In this document: piece by piece, positions 34,792-47,281 of the stretch
How positions within the stretch are numbered: position 1 is the first letter of the stretch
Layout of the letters: every line of letters starts with the position of its first letter
NCBI RefSeq assembly: GCF_003573695.1
Contig: NC_039359.1
Location: 136,239,939-136,303,938 of the forward strand
Reading direction: 5' to 3'
From: Papaver somniferum
Taxonomy: Eukaryota; Streptophyta; Magnoliopsida; Ranunculales; Papaveraceae
DNA: 64,000 bases
Made by a program: the position numbers and the translations under genes
Notes under the pieces: model-generated
The model's input: only the letters and a program-made list of their open reading frames with translations
What the model was told of the DNA's origin: nothing
The model's database searches: none

Positions 34792-37574
34792 TGAAAAAAA
34801 CGAGGGTACCCAAATACATCACAATGTTTTACCTTTGGTCACAACCTATACAAGACCCACGGTGTATAAATTAACCTCTTGAAGTAATAATCACTAAAGG
34901 AATATTTCAACACGGTGTTTAATTGAGATAAGGTTAGTCCGAACTAGCCTAACACGTGAATATATATCAAAGTCAAGTGGAGAAATCCAATACACTTTGT
35001 GTGATCGTCTATGGATATGAAATCGAGACAATACGACAACAAAGTGTTCACTTGATAATAAGTACGGTAATAACTGAAACCTTATAGGATCAATATCAAG
35101 TGCCTATTTAACGTACAAGTGTATTTATTTTAAATTATATAAAAAAATATAATTTTGGAAAAGTAAAGTAAATCACACAACAAGATTTTGTTAACGAGGA
35201 AACCGCAAATACAGAAAAACCCCGGGACCTAGTCCAGTTTTGAATACTCTCAGAATTAAGCCGCTATACAAAATATAATACAAACTTCGTATAGTTGAGA
35301 CCAAGCAGACTATCCTAGCTACTTAGTTCCCTCAGTATCCATGCGCCTTCGACTTCTAAAGTCACGCACCTGAATAATAAGTCCTTTGGATCGTATTCCG
35401 AACAACAAAAGAAGAATCTGTTTGGTAACCAATCTAATCAATCTTGCTACAAGATATAGATGAGTTGTTGAAAAAGGCTCTTATGTTTGATCTAATATAA
35501 TAAACTCCTTTGTATGGTTAGATCAATCTATCCAATAACTATCGAAATAGTCAAGTTTAGATTCGCAGTCAATCGATATAAATCACAAAGAGAAATATAG
35601 AGAATGCAGATCTCACGCAACTAATCAATCAGATCTATCAAAGATAAATCGATTCTAGTTGAATCTCATCCGATCAAGGTTTGTGCACATAATTCAAATG
35701 ATACGAAAACTAATAAGAAATCTTCTTCGCCTTTAAATATTATTTTATCTTCAAAACCTGCACAATACTACTTGAATTTGTTGTGATCAATCACACAAAG
35801 AACAGAATCTTTAACAATGGGTTATCACAAGATGTCTTTAGATCTAACAAACTAGGTGCAATTAAAGTTTCAACAACTTCTAGTTAATCAAATCAAATCG
35901 AAAACTAATAATAATGCAATTATCTAGTTTCCCACCAACGGTACTCGTAGAGCTTCTTGATTCCACAAAAGTCTTTAAAACAAGCGGTCATAAGAGATTG
36001 CACCTAATTAGGATACTTTACTATCAGAATATACAACTCCACTAGAAACAACAAAAGATGAAGTTTGCCTGGCTCTTAGGATAGTTTGCTAGAAATGAAA
36101 ACTTAGGTATTTATAGACCAATGATGTTTGGACACCAAGGAATTTCCGAAACCGAAAATATTCTCAATATATGCAATGAATGGAAAAATTCGGTTTTCCT
36201 AATTCCAATAAATGCTTTTCCAATATTTCTGAAATCTCTCAATAGAGAATTCCAATTAGTAAATGCACATTACTAATTTTTATTCTCTAGAGCTATGCAT
36301 TAATTGCAGGTAATTAAAGCATATAAAATCAAAACCTTAATTAAAAGATTCTTGATTTCTTTCGGTACAGGATCACCTTGAGTACCAAGGAATATCTTTG
36401 AACAATAAAAGATAAGAGTTACTGCTCGTGTTCAAAGTATGTGACATCTTTTCACTGCAAATGCTTATTTCATATTTACATGGATTTGCATTCTTGGAAT
36501 CGGTTATACCACACTTCCAAACGAGTTTAGAAATTGTTTGATTGTATTCCAAGACTACTACGTGAGTGGTTATACCAAATCACAATGGTTAGCTGTGATC
36601 GATCCTTCCAAGTCACATACATGGGTTCGTATCGGTTATACCTAAATATGGTACCTACATGTGATCGGTCGCACCAGTTACCAGGACCGGTTACACCAAT
36701 TACAAGGATCGGTTCCATATACACATGGTATCTACTTGTGATCAGTCACACCAGTTACCAGGACCGGTTACACCAATTACAAGGATCGGTCATGCAACAC
36801 TTATGATCGGTCACACCAATTACTAGGATCGGTCACACCAATTACAAGGATCGATCATACCATTACATGGTGATTATTTAGGATCGGTTACACCAAATCA
36901 TAAGTCTAGGCATTGTGATCGGTTATACCAAGATACATAACCTAAGTTAACATCGGTTCTACCAACTCACACATATTGGTCATCCAAAGATATGCAATGA
37001 ATAACAAGACCAATAATCCTATTGATTTCCCTTTCGATTCACAAAACAAATTTATGATTGTATTTCCTTTAAACAAATGTAAAACATTGTTTCCTAGGAT
37101 GAAATCTTCACCATAATCCATTCACATAATCACTACATACAAGATTATGTCGATGTTATATCTACGAAGTTCAAAAGATAAGCGTATACTTCGTAATCTA
37201 ATTCTTTAATATTATGATCATGTCACATCACTAGAGTATAATATACAATATATAAACTATATACGGCTTCGCAGTTATGTTTTCAATATGCACGATTTGA
37301 AAGATACTTTAAGATATAAAACAAGTTCAAGTCAGTATTACTAACATCAAGTGGAAGGATGATGTCGTCATTGTAGTTCGTTACTTCTTCACATTCTTTA
37401 GGTCTTCGGAGTAATACTTGTATGTATCGACATTCCTAGACTTTCTAGTTTTACCTAAACAATGTTGACTCTAGTATTTAACCAAGCGACTCTAGATGAG
37501 TTTTGATACTAAAATATGACAACCAAACTTGACAATCCAACGCTTGGTGAGTTCAGCCGATCTATGCTCTCACA
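34792..37574 (-). repeat. B4 3' LTR
   Basis: 2,783 bp, collinear with other family B LTRs. It has a TATAAATA box (reverse complement at 36108-36115). The GATCGGT-type repeats are expanded at 36590-36960, where units such as 'ggatcggtcacaccaattac' follow one another closely. Confidence 0.8.
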
Positions 37575-39468
37575 ATCTTCCCCTTTTTCAATTTTAGTGA
37601 CAAAACTATTATTACATATTATACAAATTACACAAAACAATTAATTTTTCATACGCTTGATTCCAAGTTTCAACAATACAATAATCTGCATATATTTAAT
37701 TAATAAATGCCGTTATTGACATTTGAATAACAAAAGCTTTTACTCTCTTAAAGGTAAGCTAGGTAAATATTCAATTCAAACATCTTTGTTATTCCTTTTT
37801 TGTAGTAAGTATTACAATACAACAATATGATATGTTTCTCCCCCTTAGTCAATGCTTTACTCTTTCGTGAGATATAATATTTAAGCACAATTATCCTTTC
37901 CTAGTGATTAAAAATCACTTGTTTACTCCATCCCCCTTTTTATCACCATATGACAAAGGTTCGAGCAAATAAAGGACAAACCGAAAGGATCCCACAAATC
38001 TAAATGACTTGTATACAACCTATACGAGTTAAGCATGAAGGTTCACATACCATTTTAGATAACCAATATTAAAACCGAAACTACAAAAGTAATTTAGTTT
38101 CAATATGTTATCAAGGAAACAATTGCCCGAAGCAATTTTCCCTATAATCCAACAATTCGACTAAGATACTCAATTCCCTTGTTGGACCGATTGCCTATGT
38201 ACAATCGCTTATTTTGATAAGACCAAAATAAAGATCAAAATTAACTTTCTTTCTCTCATCAAGCTCTAATTATTCATACAATAACTTAGACCTTTCCCTT
38301 TAGACAAGACAAACACTAGGTTAGTTAACTAGTTTTTCTTGTCAAGGAATTCGATTAGACTTTAATAACCGAATCCTCCAATTGATAAGTCTAACTAAGA
38401 TCATAATTCACTTAGTTTCTCTTATCCATAATCAATTGGACCAAACAAATGATACTGTGTTTTTGTTAAGCCATAAACAAAAGATACAAACCAAAATAAA
38501 TTGACTTGCACAATTATTTTATTAACCGGAAGTAATTGAACAAATATAAACATCATAGCATCGCAATTGCACCGAATTTCGTTAAGCAAAAACACTTGAT
38601 ACCCAACAATAAAGAAGATACCAAACAATAAGCCAAATAAATTGACACGGTTTTTCTTAACCGGAAACAATTGAATCACATATAAACAATCCGTATACAA
38701 TATAATGAAACATATCAATTGTACCGAAATTTTGTTAAGCAAAACCAAAATATATGCTAAACAGGCTTTTCTTAAACAAGACAACGATTAACTAACAAAT
38801 TCGTTACCTCAATTTCCGCAGCCACAACTCCCCAGAAAGATATATCATTAAGCGCAAGTTAAAATAAGAACTCTCCCCCCGTTTGTTGTCATCCTCTCCC
38901 AAGAACAAATGAACAACAACAAAAGCAACCTTTACCAGAGAAAGATTGAAACGGTTTTAACTAATGCGTGCCAATAGCAAAAGTTGAAAAACAGAAACAC
39001 ATATGTTATGCTAAACACAACTCATGTAAACACAAATTAATTCAACATATTGGGACTTTTCGCATATGAGTTTCAATCGGAACACCTTATGATCCTTTGA
39101 TAAAGCCTACCAACATGGGCTAGAACTTAAACCCCTTAAATCAAAAAGCAACACAAACCATAAGGGTTTCACCATATAAGATTGAAGATTAAAGTTAATA
39201 AAAACCGAAATCAGACATCTCATTAACCGAAAACACATAGCAAAAATATAGACATTCATTCACATGATATGTAATCGGTAACTATCACACAAAAATTATA
39301 AAATAATGATTTTATTTATAAGTAATTGATAGTTTTATTCAAAATAGACCTTACACAAAAATATCGAAAAAAAATCAATAAGTTGATGTTTATTTTCTCT
39401 AAGAATCTTCAATTCTCTTAGAGTTTCTCAGTTTTCTTTGGAGTCAGATCAGGGGATCTCAAAGGATT
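37575..39468 (-). other. B4 3' non-coding region
   Basis: Matches 43669-45477 of B3. It has the PPT region beside the LTR, the repeated CAATTG and TTCCGG motifs (about 38100-38780; the minus-strand open frame 38422-38784 is part of these repeats) and the GGGGGAGAG-type purine run near 38878 (read on the minus strand). No gene seen. Confidence 0.65.
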
Positions 39469-39783
39469 CTAATCATCTTCAATGATAACCAGTCTTGAGT
39501 CGAGATTCATAAGATTGTTGTTGACTTCCTTTACTTCCTTTCGCAAATAATCCTTTTCCATGTTCCGTACGTCACATAAAATTAGATCTAGTTTTAGTGA
39601 AAAATTCTTGAGAAGATTATCATTAAGGGATGGAGTCTCTTCAGTGGGAACATCATGATTTGGATCAGCAATAGACTCTGAATCACCTTCTGAAGATTCG
39701 AGTCGAAGTTTCTTGTTAGTGAAAAAGATGGGGTATAATAACCACACCCAATATTTCGGCAATCTGTATGGTTTAAAATACAA
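39469..39783 (-). pseudogene. B4 terminal ORF, fused to an LTR fragment
   Basis: 104-residue frame. About the first 20 residues are read from an A-family LTR fragment (39721-39783), so the annotated methionine is not original. The genuine part is acidic and Asn/Leu-rich (SEGDSESIADPNHD, then LILCDVRNMEKDYLRKEVKE) and probably coiled-coil. It sits immediately before the same AT-rich flank as the B2 and B3 terminal ORFs but is not visibly homologous to either. Function unknown. Confidence 0.45.
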
Positions 39784-39992
39784 TATAATTCCGAGAGCAC
39801 CAACTTAAAAGTGAGACTCAATCAAGAAAGATATTAAAGAGCTTTATCTCTTTCTCAATACAACCAATAAATCAACAGGATAGAAATCCGTGAGACTGAT
39901 TGATATGAGAATAACTTGGATTATACCAAAGACCAATGCCCAAGTGTCAATCAAGTTCTATCCAACAATCAAGGTCAGATTTATCAACCGAT
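39721..39992 (-). repeat. Fragment of an A-family LTR
   Basis: About 270 bp of the LTR 3' end (reversed), with the block 'taacaaccacacccaatatt' as in the A-family solo LTR at 32029. It is interrupted at 39993 by another A-family LTR end. Confidence 0.7.
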
Positions 39993-40830
39993 TATGAAAA
40001 AGCGGGGGTCTAACAACCACACCCAATAATTCGTTCGACAATCTGTATGGACTAACTCCAATATAATTTCGTGAGAATCAACTAGACAGTCAGACTCAAT
40101 CAAGAAAATATATCTAAGAGATGTATCTCTATTTCTCAATACAATCTGTAATCGAACATATAGAAATCTGTGAGTCTGATTGATATGAGAAATAACTTGA
40201 ATGGTATCAAAAACCAATGTTAAAGTGTCAATCAATTACTACCCAACAAACAAGGTTGGATTTCCCAATTGATTGAACTACGCATAACCTGTGATATTTC
40301 AAGTATATAAACAAATATAATGCGGAAAACAAATAACACAGACACCAAAATAAATTGTTAACGAGGAAACCGAAAATGCATAAATACCCCGAGAGCTAGT
40401 CCAGATTTGAACACCACACTGTATTAATCCGCTCCAGATACTAGCCTACTACAAGTTAACTTCAGACTGGAATGTAGTTGAGCCCTAACCAATTTCCCAC
40501 TGATTAAGGTACAACTCGCGTTCCTTACGCCTCTAAATCCCAGCGGTACTTTACGCACTTGATTCCCTTAGCTGATCTCACTCACAACTAAGAGTTGCTA
40601 CGAACCAAAGTCGAAGACTTATAGACCAATCTGTCTCGCACAAAAAAGTCTATTCTGATAGATAAATCTTTCTCCCATAGAAACACATATAAAGTTTTGT
40701 TCCGTCTTATGATAAATCAAGGTGCACAGGAACCAATTGATATACAGTCTTATATTCCCGATGAACAGCCTAGAAATATCAATCACCTCACAATAACTTA
40801 ACTATATTGTGGTAGAACAAGTTATTGTGG
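39993..40830 (-). repeat. Element D: inverted LTR copy, left part
   Basis: Reversed 3' portion of an A-type LTR (starts 'gaaaaagcgggggtctaac'). B3 is inserted at its right end with target duplication TGTGG (40826-40830). It resumes at 62050 and stops at about 62110, where a plus-oriented LTR of the same family begins. Confidence 0.75.
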
Positions 40831-43668
40831 TGAAAAGACGAGGGTACCCAATATACCACAATCTAAAACTTTTCCACCTCTAAGTCCTTTCTCCGAAAGT
40901 GATTGTCTATGGACTGAGTCGAGACAATACAACTATCTGTTCACACTTCATGTGATCGTCTATGGATACGAGATCGAGACAATACGACAACAAGATAATT
41001 TGTGTGATTGACTATGGATACAAGATCGAGACAATACAACAACGAAGTATGATTACTTGATAATATGTTCGGACTTAACCAAACAAAATAGGATTGCTAT
41101 CAAGTAAATAGGAATTAACGCTTGTGTATTTTACTTCTAATTATAATAAAATAATTATAATTGCGGAAATAGAAAAGTAAAAGACACATCAAGATTTTGT
41201 TAACGAGGAAACCGCAAATGTAGAAAAACCCCGGAACCTTGTCCAGAATTCAATACTCTCAGAATTAAGCCACTTTACAAAATATAAACCAACTTCGTAT
41301 AGTTGAGACCAAGCAACTAAACCTATAGTTCACCTAGTTCCCTCAGTATCCCTGCGCCTCCAACTTGTAATATGTCACGCACTTGGAACAATTCCTTTGG
41401 TTCGTATTCCAAACAGTAAAGGAACAACAAACCTGTTCGGTAACAACTTTTTTCAGACAAGTGATATGAGTTTGACAAAAGGATCTTCCGTTTATCCCAA
41501 TAAACTTCTTTGTCAGGTTCTTAGATCTATATATTCAACAACTACAAAAGTAATTGTTTAGACTATCCAATCAATACTCTTAATCACAAAGAATTGTATC
41601 AATGCTGATCTACTAAACTAATCAATCAAGGTTATCACAAAGATAAACCGATCATAGTTGGATCCCCAGACGATCAAGTTTTATGCACACCAAAGATTAT
41701 GAACTCAAATAAGAAATCTTCTTTGTCTTCAAACTTTCTTAGATCTTCAATAAACACCTGCACACAATCAACTTGAATCTCTTGTAATCAATCACACATA
41801 GAACAGATTCTGTTAACAGTGGATTATCACAAGACGTCTTTAGATCTACAAACAGCTCTAAAGATCCCCATCGACACTTAGATCTAGTTTGAGTGAATCT
41901 TATATCAAAATAGATGATTCTCAATCATAAACAAACTAGGTGCAATCAAAGTACAACAACCGTTAGTCAATCAAATCAATCTAAAATTAATAATAAACTG
42001 CGATTATCTAGTTTCCCACCAACGGTACTCGTAGAGATTCCCAATCCCAAAGAAGTCTTTAAAACGAACGGTCATAAGAGATTTCGCATAATTAGGGTAC
42101 TTTCCTCTCCGAGTAGACGGATCCAACAGTAACAACACAACTAGGTAGCTTTGCTGGCTCTGAAGATTAGTTTGCTCGAAAAGAAAACTTCAATATTTAT
42201 AGACCAAGAAAGTTTGGACACCAAGGAATTTCCAAAACCGAATATTCTCAAAGATATGCAATAAGGGCAAATACGCTTTTCATAATTCTTGGAAATGCTC
42301 AGTCCAAATATTGACCAAAATCTCAGTAGAAAATCTTCAATTAGTAAATGCACATTACCAATTTTTATTTTCTAAAGATATGCATTTAATTGTTGGAAAT
42401 TAAAAGCATATAAAACTAAAAACCTTAATTAAAAGATTCTCAATTCATTTCGATCCGAGATTCTCCTTTAGTTATTAAGAAATATCTTTGAACAATAAAA
42501 GATAAGAGTTACTGCAGATGTTCAAAGTATGTCGACATCTTTACTTTGTAAATCCTTTTTCGCATTAATCTTGGAACCGATATGCCACACTCCCAAACAA
42601 GTTAGAATTGGTTCATCTGACTTCCAAGAACTATGTGATTGATTATCCTACCAAATCACCATTAATGGGTTTCACGGTTCTACGAAAACACAAAGCTTCG
42701 GTTCTACCTCCATGTGGGTACTAGGATCGATCACACTAGCTTTCCAAAAAATGGTTGACTAGGTACTAGGATCGCTTTCCACATATTTATGGTATTTAAC
42801 TTGTGATCGGTTGCACAAGTCATAGGATCAGTTACCAATTACTAAGACTTGTTGCACCTCTTACAAGGATCGATTCCACATACTTGTGATTGGTTACACC
42901 TCTTACTAGGATCGGTTCTCCAATGTCTAGAGTTGGTCATATCAATTACAATATATCGATCATACCATCTCAGGTGATTACTTTAGATCGTACTAATAAA
43001 AGTCATACCAATACAAAAGTCAAGCATTGTGAATAGTTTTACCAAGATACATAAACAAGTTATGAGCGGTTATACTAAACACACATATTGGTAATCCAAA
43101 TATTTGTAATGAATAACAATACCGATAAGCCTAGCAATTTCCCTTTCGATTCACAAAACAAGTTTATGAATTGTACTTCCTTCAAACAAATGTAAAACAT
43201 TGTTTCCTAGGAAGAAATCTTCATCCATACCCATACATAATCACAATAACATTCATACGATTATGTCGATGTCTTATATACGAAGTCCAAAAGATAGACG
43301 TTATACTTTGTATTGTAACTCCTTAATACTATCTCTAACTAGAGTATAATCATTCACAGCTTCGCAGTTATGTTTTCCATATGCACGACTTGAAAGATAC
43401 GTTAGGAATAAAACAGTTCAAGTCAAATATTACTAACCTCAAGTGGAAGGATGATGTCGTCGTTGTAGCTCTTTACTTCTTCACATTCTACAAGTCTTCA
43501 CGTAATACTTGTAAGTCTCATAACCTAGTAACTTTGTAGATAACCTATACGAAGTTGACTCTAGTAAATAATCAAGCGACTCTTTAAATGAGTTTTTGTT
43601 CACTAAAATATGACAACCAAACTTGACATACCAACGCTTGGTGGGTTCAACTGATCAATGTTCTAACA
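40831..43668 (-). repeat. B3 3' LTR
   Basis: 2,838 bp, uninterrupted, TG...CA ends on the minus strand (TTCTAACA at the right edge, TGAAAAGACG at the left). TATAAATA box (reverse complement) at 42194-42201. Confidence 0.9.
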
Positions 43669-45477
43669 ATCTCCCCCTTTGTCAATTTTAGTGACAAAAC
43701 TCTTACATCATATATGGATAAACAAATTACAAGAATTCATTATACATACGCTTGATTCTAAGTTTCAACAGCACAATAACCTGTATACATTCAATCCATA
43801 AATGTCGTTGTTGACATTATAATAACAAACCTAATACTTCCCCTAAAGGTAAGATAGGTAGATTTTCAATCCGCACGTCTTTGTTATTCCATTTGTACGT
43901 AGTTAAGATAACCACAAGTATCAATATGAAATGTTACTCCCCCTTAGTCCATGCTTTACTCTTTCGTTAGATATAACGTTTAAGAACATTGTCCTTTCCT
44001 TAGTGATAACAAATCACTTGTTTACTCCATATATTTCTCCCCCTTTTTGTCACAAAATGACAAGGGTACGAGCAAATAAATGACAAACCGAAAGGATCTT
44101 ACAAATCTTAAAAGACTTGCAAAACCTATAAGAGTTAAGCACGAGGGTTCCACACACCATTTCATATAACCAATATCAAAACCAAAACTAAGAAGTAATT
44201 TTGTTTTGATATGTTACCAAGGAAACAATTGCCTGAAGCAATTTTCCCTAATAGTTTAGCAAATAAAAAATTGACTAAGCACCTTAGTTCTTTTGCTAAA
44301 CCGATTGTACAAATACAATCACTTGTTCGAAAAGACCAAAATAAAGATCAAAACTAACTTTATTTTTCTCATCAGGTTCTAATTATTCAAATAATAACTT
44401 AGACCTTTCACTTTTAAACAAGACAAGTACTAGGTTAGTTAACTAGCATTTCTTGTTAAGGCATTCGATTAGACTTGAATAACCGAAACTTCCACTTTGA
44501 TAACTCTAACAAAAGATCAGAATTAACTTAGTTTCTCTTCTCCAGAATCGAATTAGACTAAACAATTGACCCCAAAAACCTTTTTGTTAATCCATAAACA
44601 ATTTATACAAACCAAATAAATTAACTTGCATAATTATTTACCTCAACCGGAAGCAATTGAAACAAACATAGACATTAAAGTACCACAATGGCACCATAAT
44701 TTTGTAAGCCTAAACAATTGATACCAAACAATAAAGCAAGATAACAATAGTTTTTCTTAACCGGAAATAATTGAATCACACACATACATCCATACACAAA
44801 TAATGGAATAAACATCAATTGTACCGAAATTTTGTTAAGCAAAAGCAATAAATATATGCAATAAAATCAGACTTTTCTTAAACAGGAAAATTATTAACTA
44901 ACAAATTCGTTACCTCAAGTTCCGCATCCTCTTCACCCCCAAAAGATATGTCATTAAGCGAGTTCACATTAGAACTCTTCCCCGTTGTGTTGTCATCCTC
45001 TCGAAAGACAAAATAACAACAACAAGGACCAACCTTTACCAGAGAAAGGTTCAAAATCGGTTTTAACTAATGCAATGCAAAAGTTGAAACCCCGAAACAC
45101 ATATGATTTTATGCTAACCAAAATTGATTCAACATATTGTGACTTTTTCACATATTAGTTTCAATCAGAAACCCTTATGATCATTTGATAAAGCCTACCA
45201 ACATGGGCTAGAACTCAATCCCGCTAAATCAAAAAGTCATCCAAACTATAAGGGTTCACACCATATGAGATCGAATATTAAGGTTATGAAAACCGAAACC
45301 TAACATCCCATTACATACATAGCAATAATATAAAGCATTCAAACACAGGCTATGCAATCGAAAACCTATCACAAGAACAATTATAAAATAATAATTTTAT
45401 TCATAATAATAGGTAGTTTTATTCAAAATATACTTTATTGAAACAATCAAAAAAGTAATGTCTATTTTTCAAAAGAT
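43669..45477 (-). other. B3 3' non-coding region
   Basis: Runs from the AT-rich flank after the terminal ORF to the PPT. It contains the CAATTG/TTCCGG repeat block (44380-44900) and several purine runs. The last PPT (43669-43684, minus strand AAAGGGGGAGAT) abuts the LTR. No ORF supported. Confidence 0.7.
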
Positions 45478-45966
45478 TCAAAGATCATCTTCAATTCCCT
45501 CAAATTTTTCAGGATCTTCATCAACAGCATCTCGACTGATATCTCGGATTCTGCACACAGTACATTGATTATGTTCACTGGATAAAGCATTAACCTTTTG
45601 ATTAATATTTCGAGCATACTCTTTATTACCGATTCCAAGTTTAATCAGCTTTCGTTGGTTACGTATTACAGTTCTTAGTAGTGTTGCATGTCTATGATGC
45701 GTTTCGATAGTACTGAGGAGGACTTGTCGAAGATTGATAATATCAATCTTAACATCCGAACTGTTTTGGAGAAGGAGATGAGTCATATATTCCTTTTCAT
45801 TTTCTTTATCTTCATAGATAGATTTCTTGAACGTATTATCAAGATGAATAGCTTCATTAGAAGTCATTCCACTCAAGGCTTTCAGAAGTTTTGCTTGAGA
45901 TCTGGTTTGAGGATACATCCTGTTACCATAGGTTCTCAAATATGAATTCATATATTCGAGAAACAC
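45478..45966 (-). CDS. B3 second ORF, unknown protein
   Basis: 162 residues. The B1 homologue starts at the internal methionine of the MYPQTRSQ block, so the first 16 residues here may not be used. The sequence is mostly helical with basic blocks (RTVIRNQRKLIKLG at about 99-112), a heptad-like IDIINLRQVLLSTIETHH segment and an acidic C-terminus (DEDPEKFEGIEDDL). CxxC appears once (CTVC, about 137-140), too little for a zinc finger. It has no signal peptide, membrane segment or known catalytic motif. It follows the first ORF after about 350 bp that could be an intron or spacer. I do not recognise the family. Confidence 0.55.
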   Translation of the reverse strand: MFLEYMNSYLRTYGNRMYPQTRSQAKLLKALSGMTSNEAIHLDNTFKKSIYEDKENEKEYMTHLLLQNSSDVKIDIINLRQVLLSTIETHHRHATLLRTVIRNQRKLIKLGIGNKEYARNINQKVNALSSEHNQCTVCRIRDISRDAVDEDPEKFEGIEDDL

Positions 45967-46312
45967 TTAACACATTCCAAACATAAGAGTCAACCTTAAA
46001 TAAATATTTCAGACCAGATTTGAAAATATTTTCGCATCTAATGTGTTAGACAATCACAAAGATTTTTTAGAAAGAGTCAACCTTCTAGATCACGTATCTA
46101 AAACTACTTTAGATAGGGAAACTTATCATGTTTACACAAGTTGTTTGTAAGACAGCTTTTCTACACATGGAGACAGATTAAACATCTTCAGGTAGATTGT
46201 GTAAACCCTCTATCTTTAATAAGATATTATTGACAGGATACAAATAGCCCATATATGTGTGCTTCCTTACATCAGTAGATTGGGCATTGTAAGGATGCAT
46301 ATTCCAACGCAA

Positions 46313-46633
46313 TTAAGCATTGAGGTGAGGATCTTCCTCACCAAATACTTTTTGAGGAATTTCTTCCTTCTTACTTTTAGGGACATTATCATGTTCCCTT
46401 GTTTGGGTTTTGAATCCATCCTCTTCATTAGGAATATTGCGAAATGATATATCCTTGATTACATCTTGTTCCCAGGACGGTATGTTCCTTGAACTTGAAC
46501 CCGTGTGGTCTAGATCTTCCATCCGACAAATTGCTGATGTCTTTTGTTCAAGAAATTCTATATGTCCTCTTAAGGTATCCATTCCTTGTTGGAAATGATT
46601 TTGAAAACACTTGTCTAGATATATTTTTGACAT
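46313..46633 (-). pseudogene. B3 first ORF, C-terminal part
   Basis: 106-residue frame homologous to 4996-5265 of B1. In B1 the frame reads on upstream of this methionine into the preceding ORF. In B3 one base is missing near 46630 and a CAG has become TAG near 46721, splitting the gene. Together with 46720-47214 it represents one ancestral ORF of about 300 codons. Features: FQQGMDTLRGHIEFLEQ (coiled-coil-like), DLDHTGSSS and a charged C-terminus. Function unknown. Confidence 0.6.
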
Positions 46634-46719
46634 GTCTCTGTAAGAAGATCTTCAACAAGGATCTTATTCCTTATTTGTGAATGCTCCAGCGATTCTGTAA
46701 GAATTGCACACTCTGTAGT

Positions 46720-47214
46720 CTATTGATGAACTTTTTTGCATAACGCCAATTTTTGTTCCAAATAATCTGCCAGATTATTTTGAAGACTGAGTGTTTCTCG
46801 CTTTCCATCACAGATTCTTACATTCAGTTGAACAATAAGTTCTAGGACATCATCTAGACTGTCAATGGTTTTTCCCTTTTCTGAATAGTTTTCAACATGT
46901 TTGAAAAATCTTTCTAACATTTTACGAAATCCAGAACTTGGGCAGACTAGTGAATCTAATCTCTTTTCAGACGATTTTTCACTAGAAATTGGAGTCGGAT
47001 CCAAAACATGTTTCTTGAGATTCAGATTCATTCTTTTCTGATCAGGAACCTGAATCTCAATCAAGTTATTAGTCGTAGACTTTTTCTTTGATTTTCGAAA
47101 AGACTTACGAGACCAATTTCCATTGACTTTCTGTGAGATATTATTCTCATTATCTTGACATACGTTAAATGAGTTCTTCATAAGTTTAGCTTTGCTTTTC
47201 TTATTTTGACTCAT
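46720..47214 (-). pseudogene. B3 first ORF, N-terminal part (in the gag position)
   Basis: 164 residues starting about 50 bp inside the PBS, where gag begins in element D. The N-terminal half is strongly basic (SFRKSKKKS at about 38-46), then DPTPISSEKSSEK. A predicted helical segment follows (SGFRKMLERFFKHVENYSEKG) and a likely coiled coil near the end (RETLSLQNNLADYLEQKLAL). It has no zinc knuckle, protease or UBN2-like gag motif. It ends at a TAG where B1 has CAG, so it is a truncated version of a longer protein. It could be a diverged gag or an unrelated acquired protein. Confidence 0.6.
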
Positions 47215-47265
47215 ATCTTATAGGTTGGATCGCACAAACACAGATTGTTAGATCTTTTCGTGTTT

Positions 47266-47281
47266 GCCTGCTCTGATACCA
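47266..47281 (-). other. Primer-binding site of B3
   Basis: TGGTATCAGAGCAGGC on the minus strand, identical to the B1 and element A sites, 2 nt from the LTR. Confidence 0.88.

Larger units (their letters stand above)
34792..39720 (-). mobile_element. B4: diverged, truncated family B element
   Basis: Minus-strand copy with its 3' LTR (34792-37574), the non-coding region and one ORF. The first ORF, PBS and 5' LTR are gone: at about 39721 the sequence changes to an A-family LTR fragment. It is the most diverged family B copy here (LTR starts TGTGAGAGC instead of TGTTAGAGC), so probably the oldest. Confidence 0.75.

Noticed and set aside
38422..38784. 120-residue hydrophobic minus-strand ORF in B4 (membrane protein?)
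   Set aside because: It is a reading of the repeated CAATTG/TTCCGG motif block. A shorter frame of the same kind occurs at 1836-2057, and no continuous frame is present in B2 or B3.
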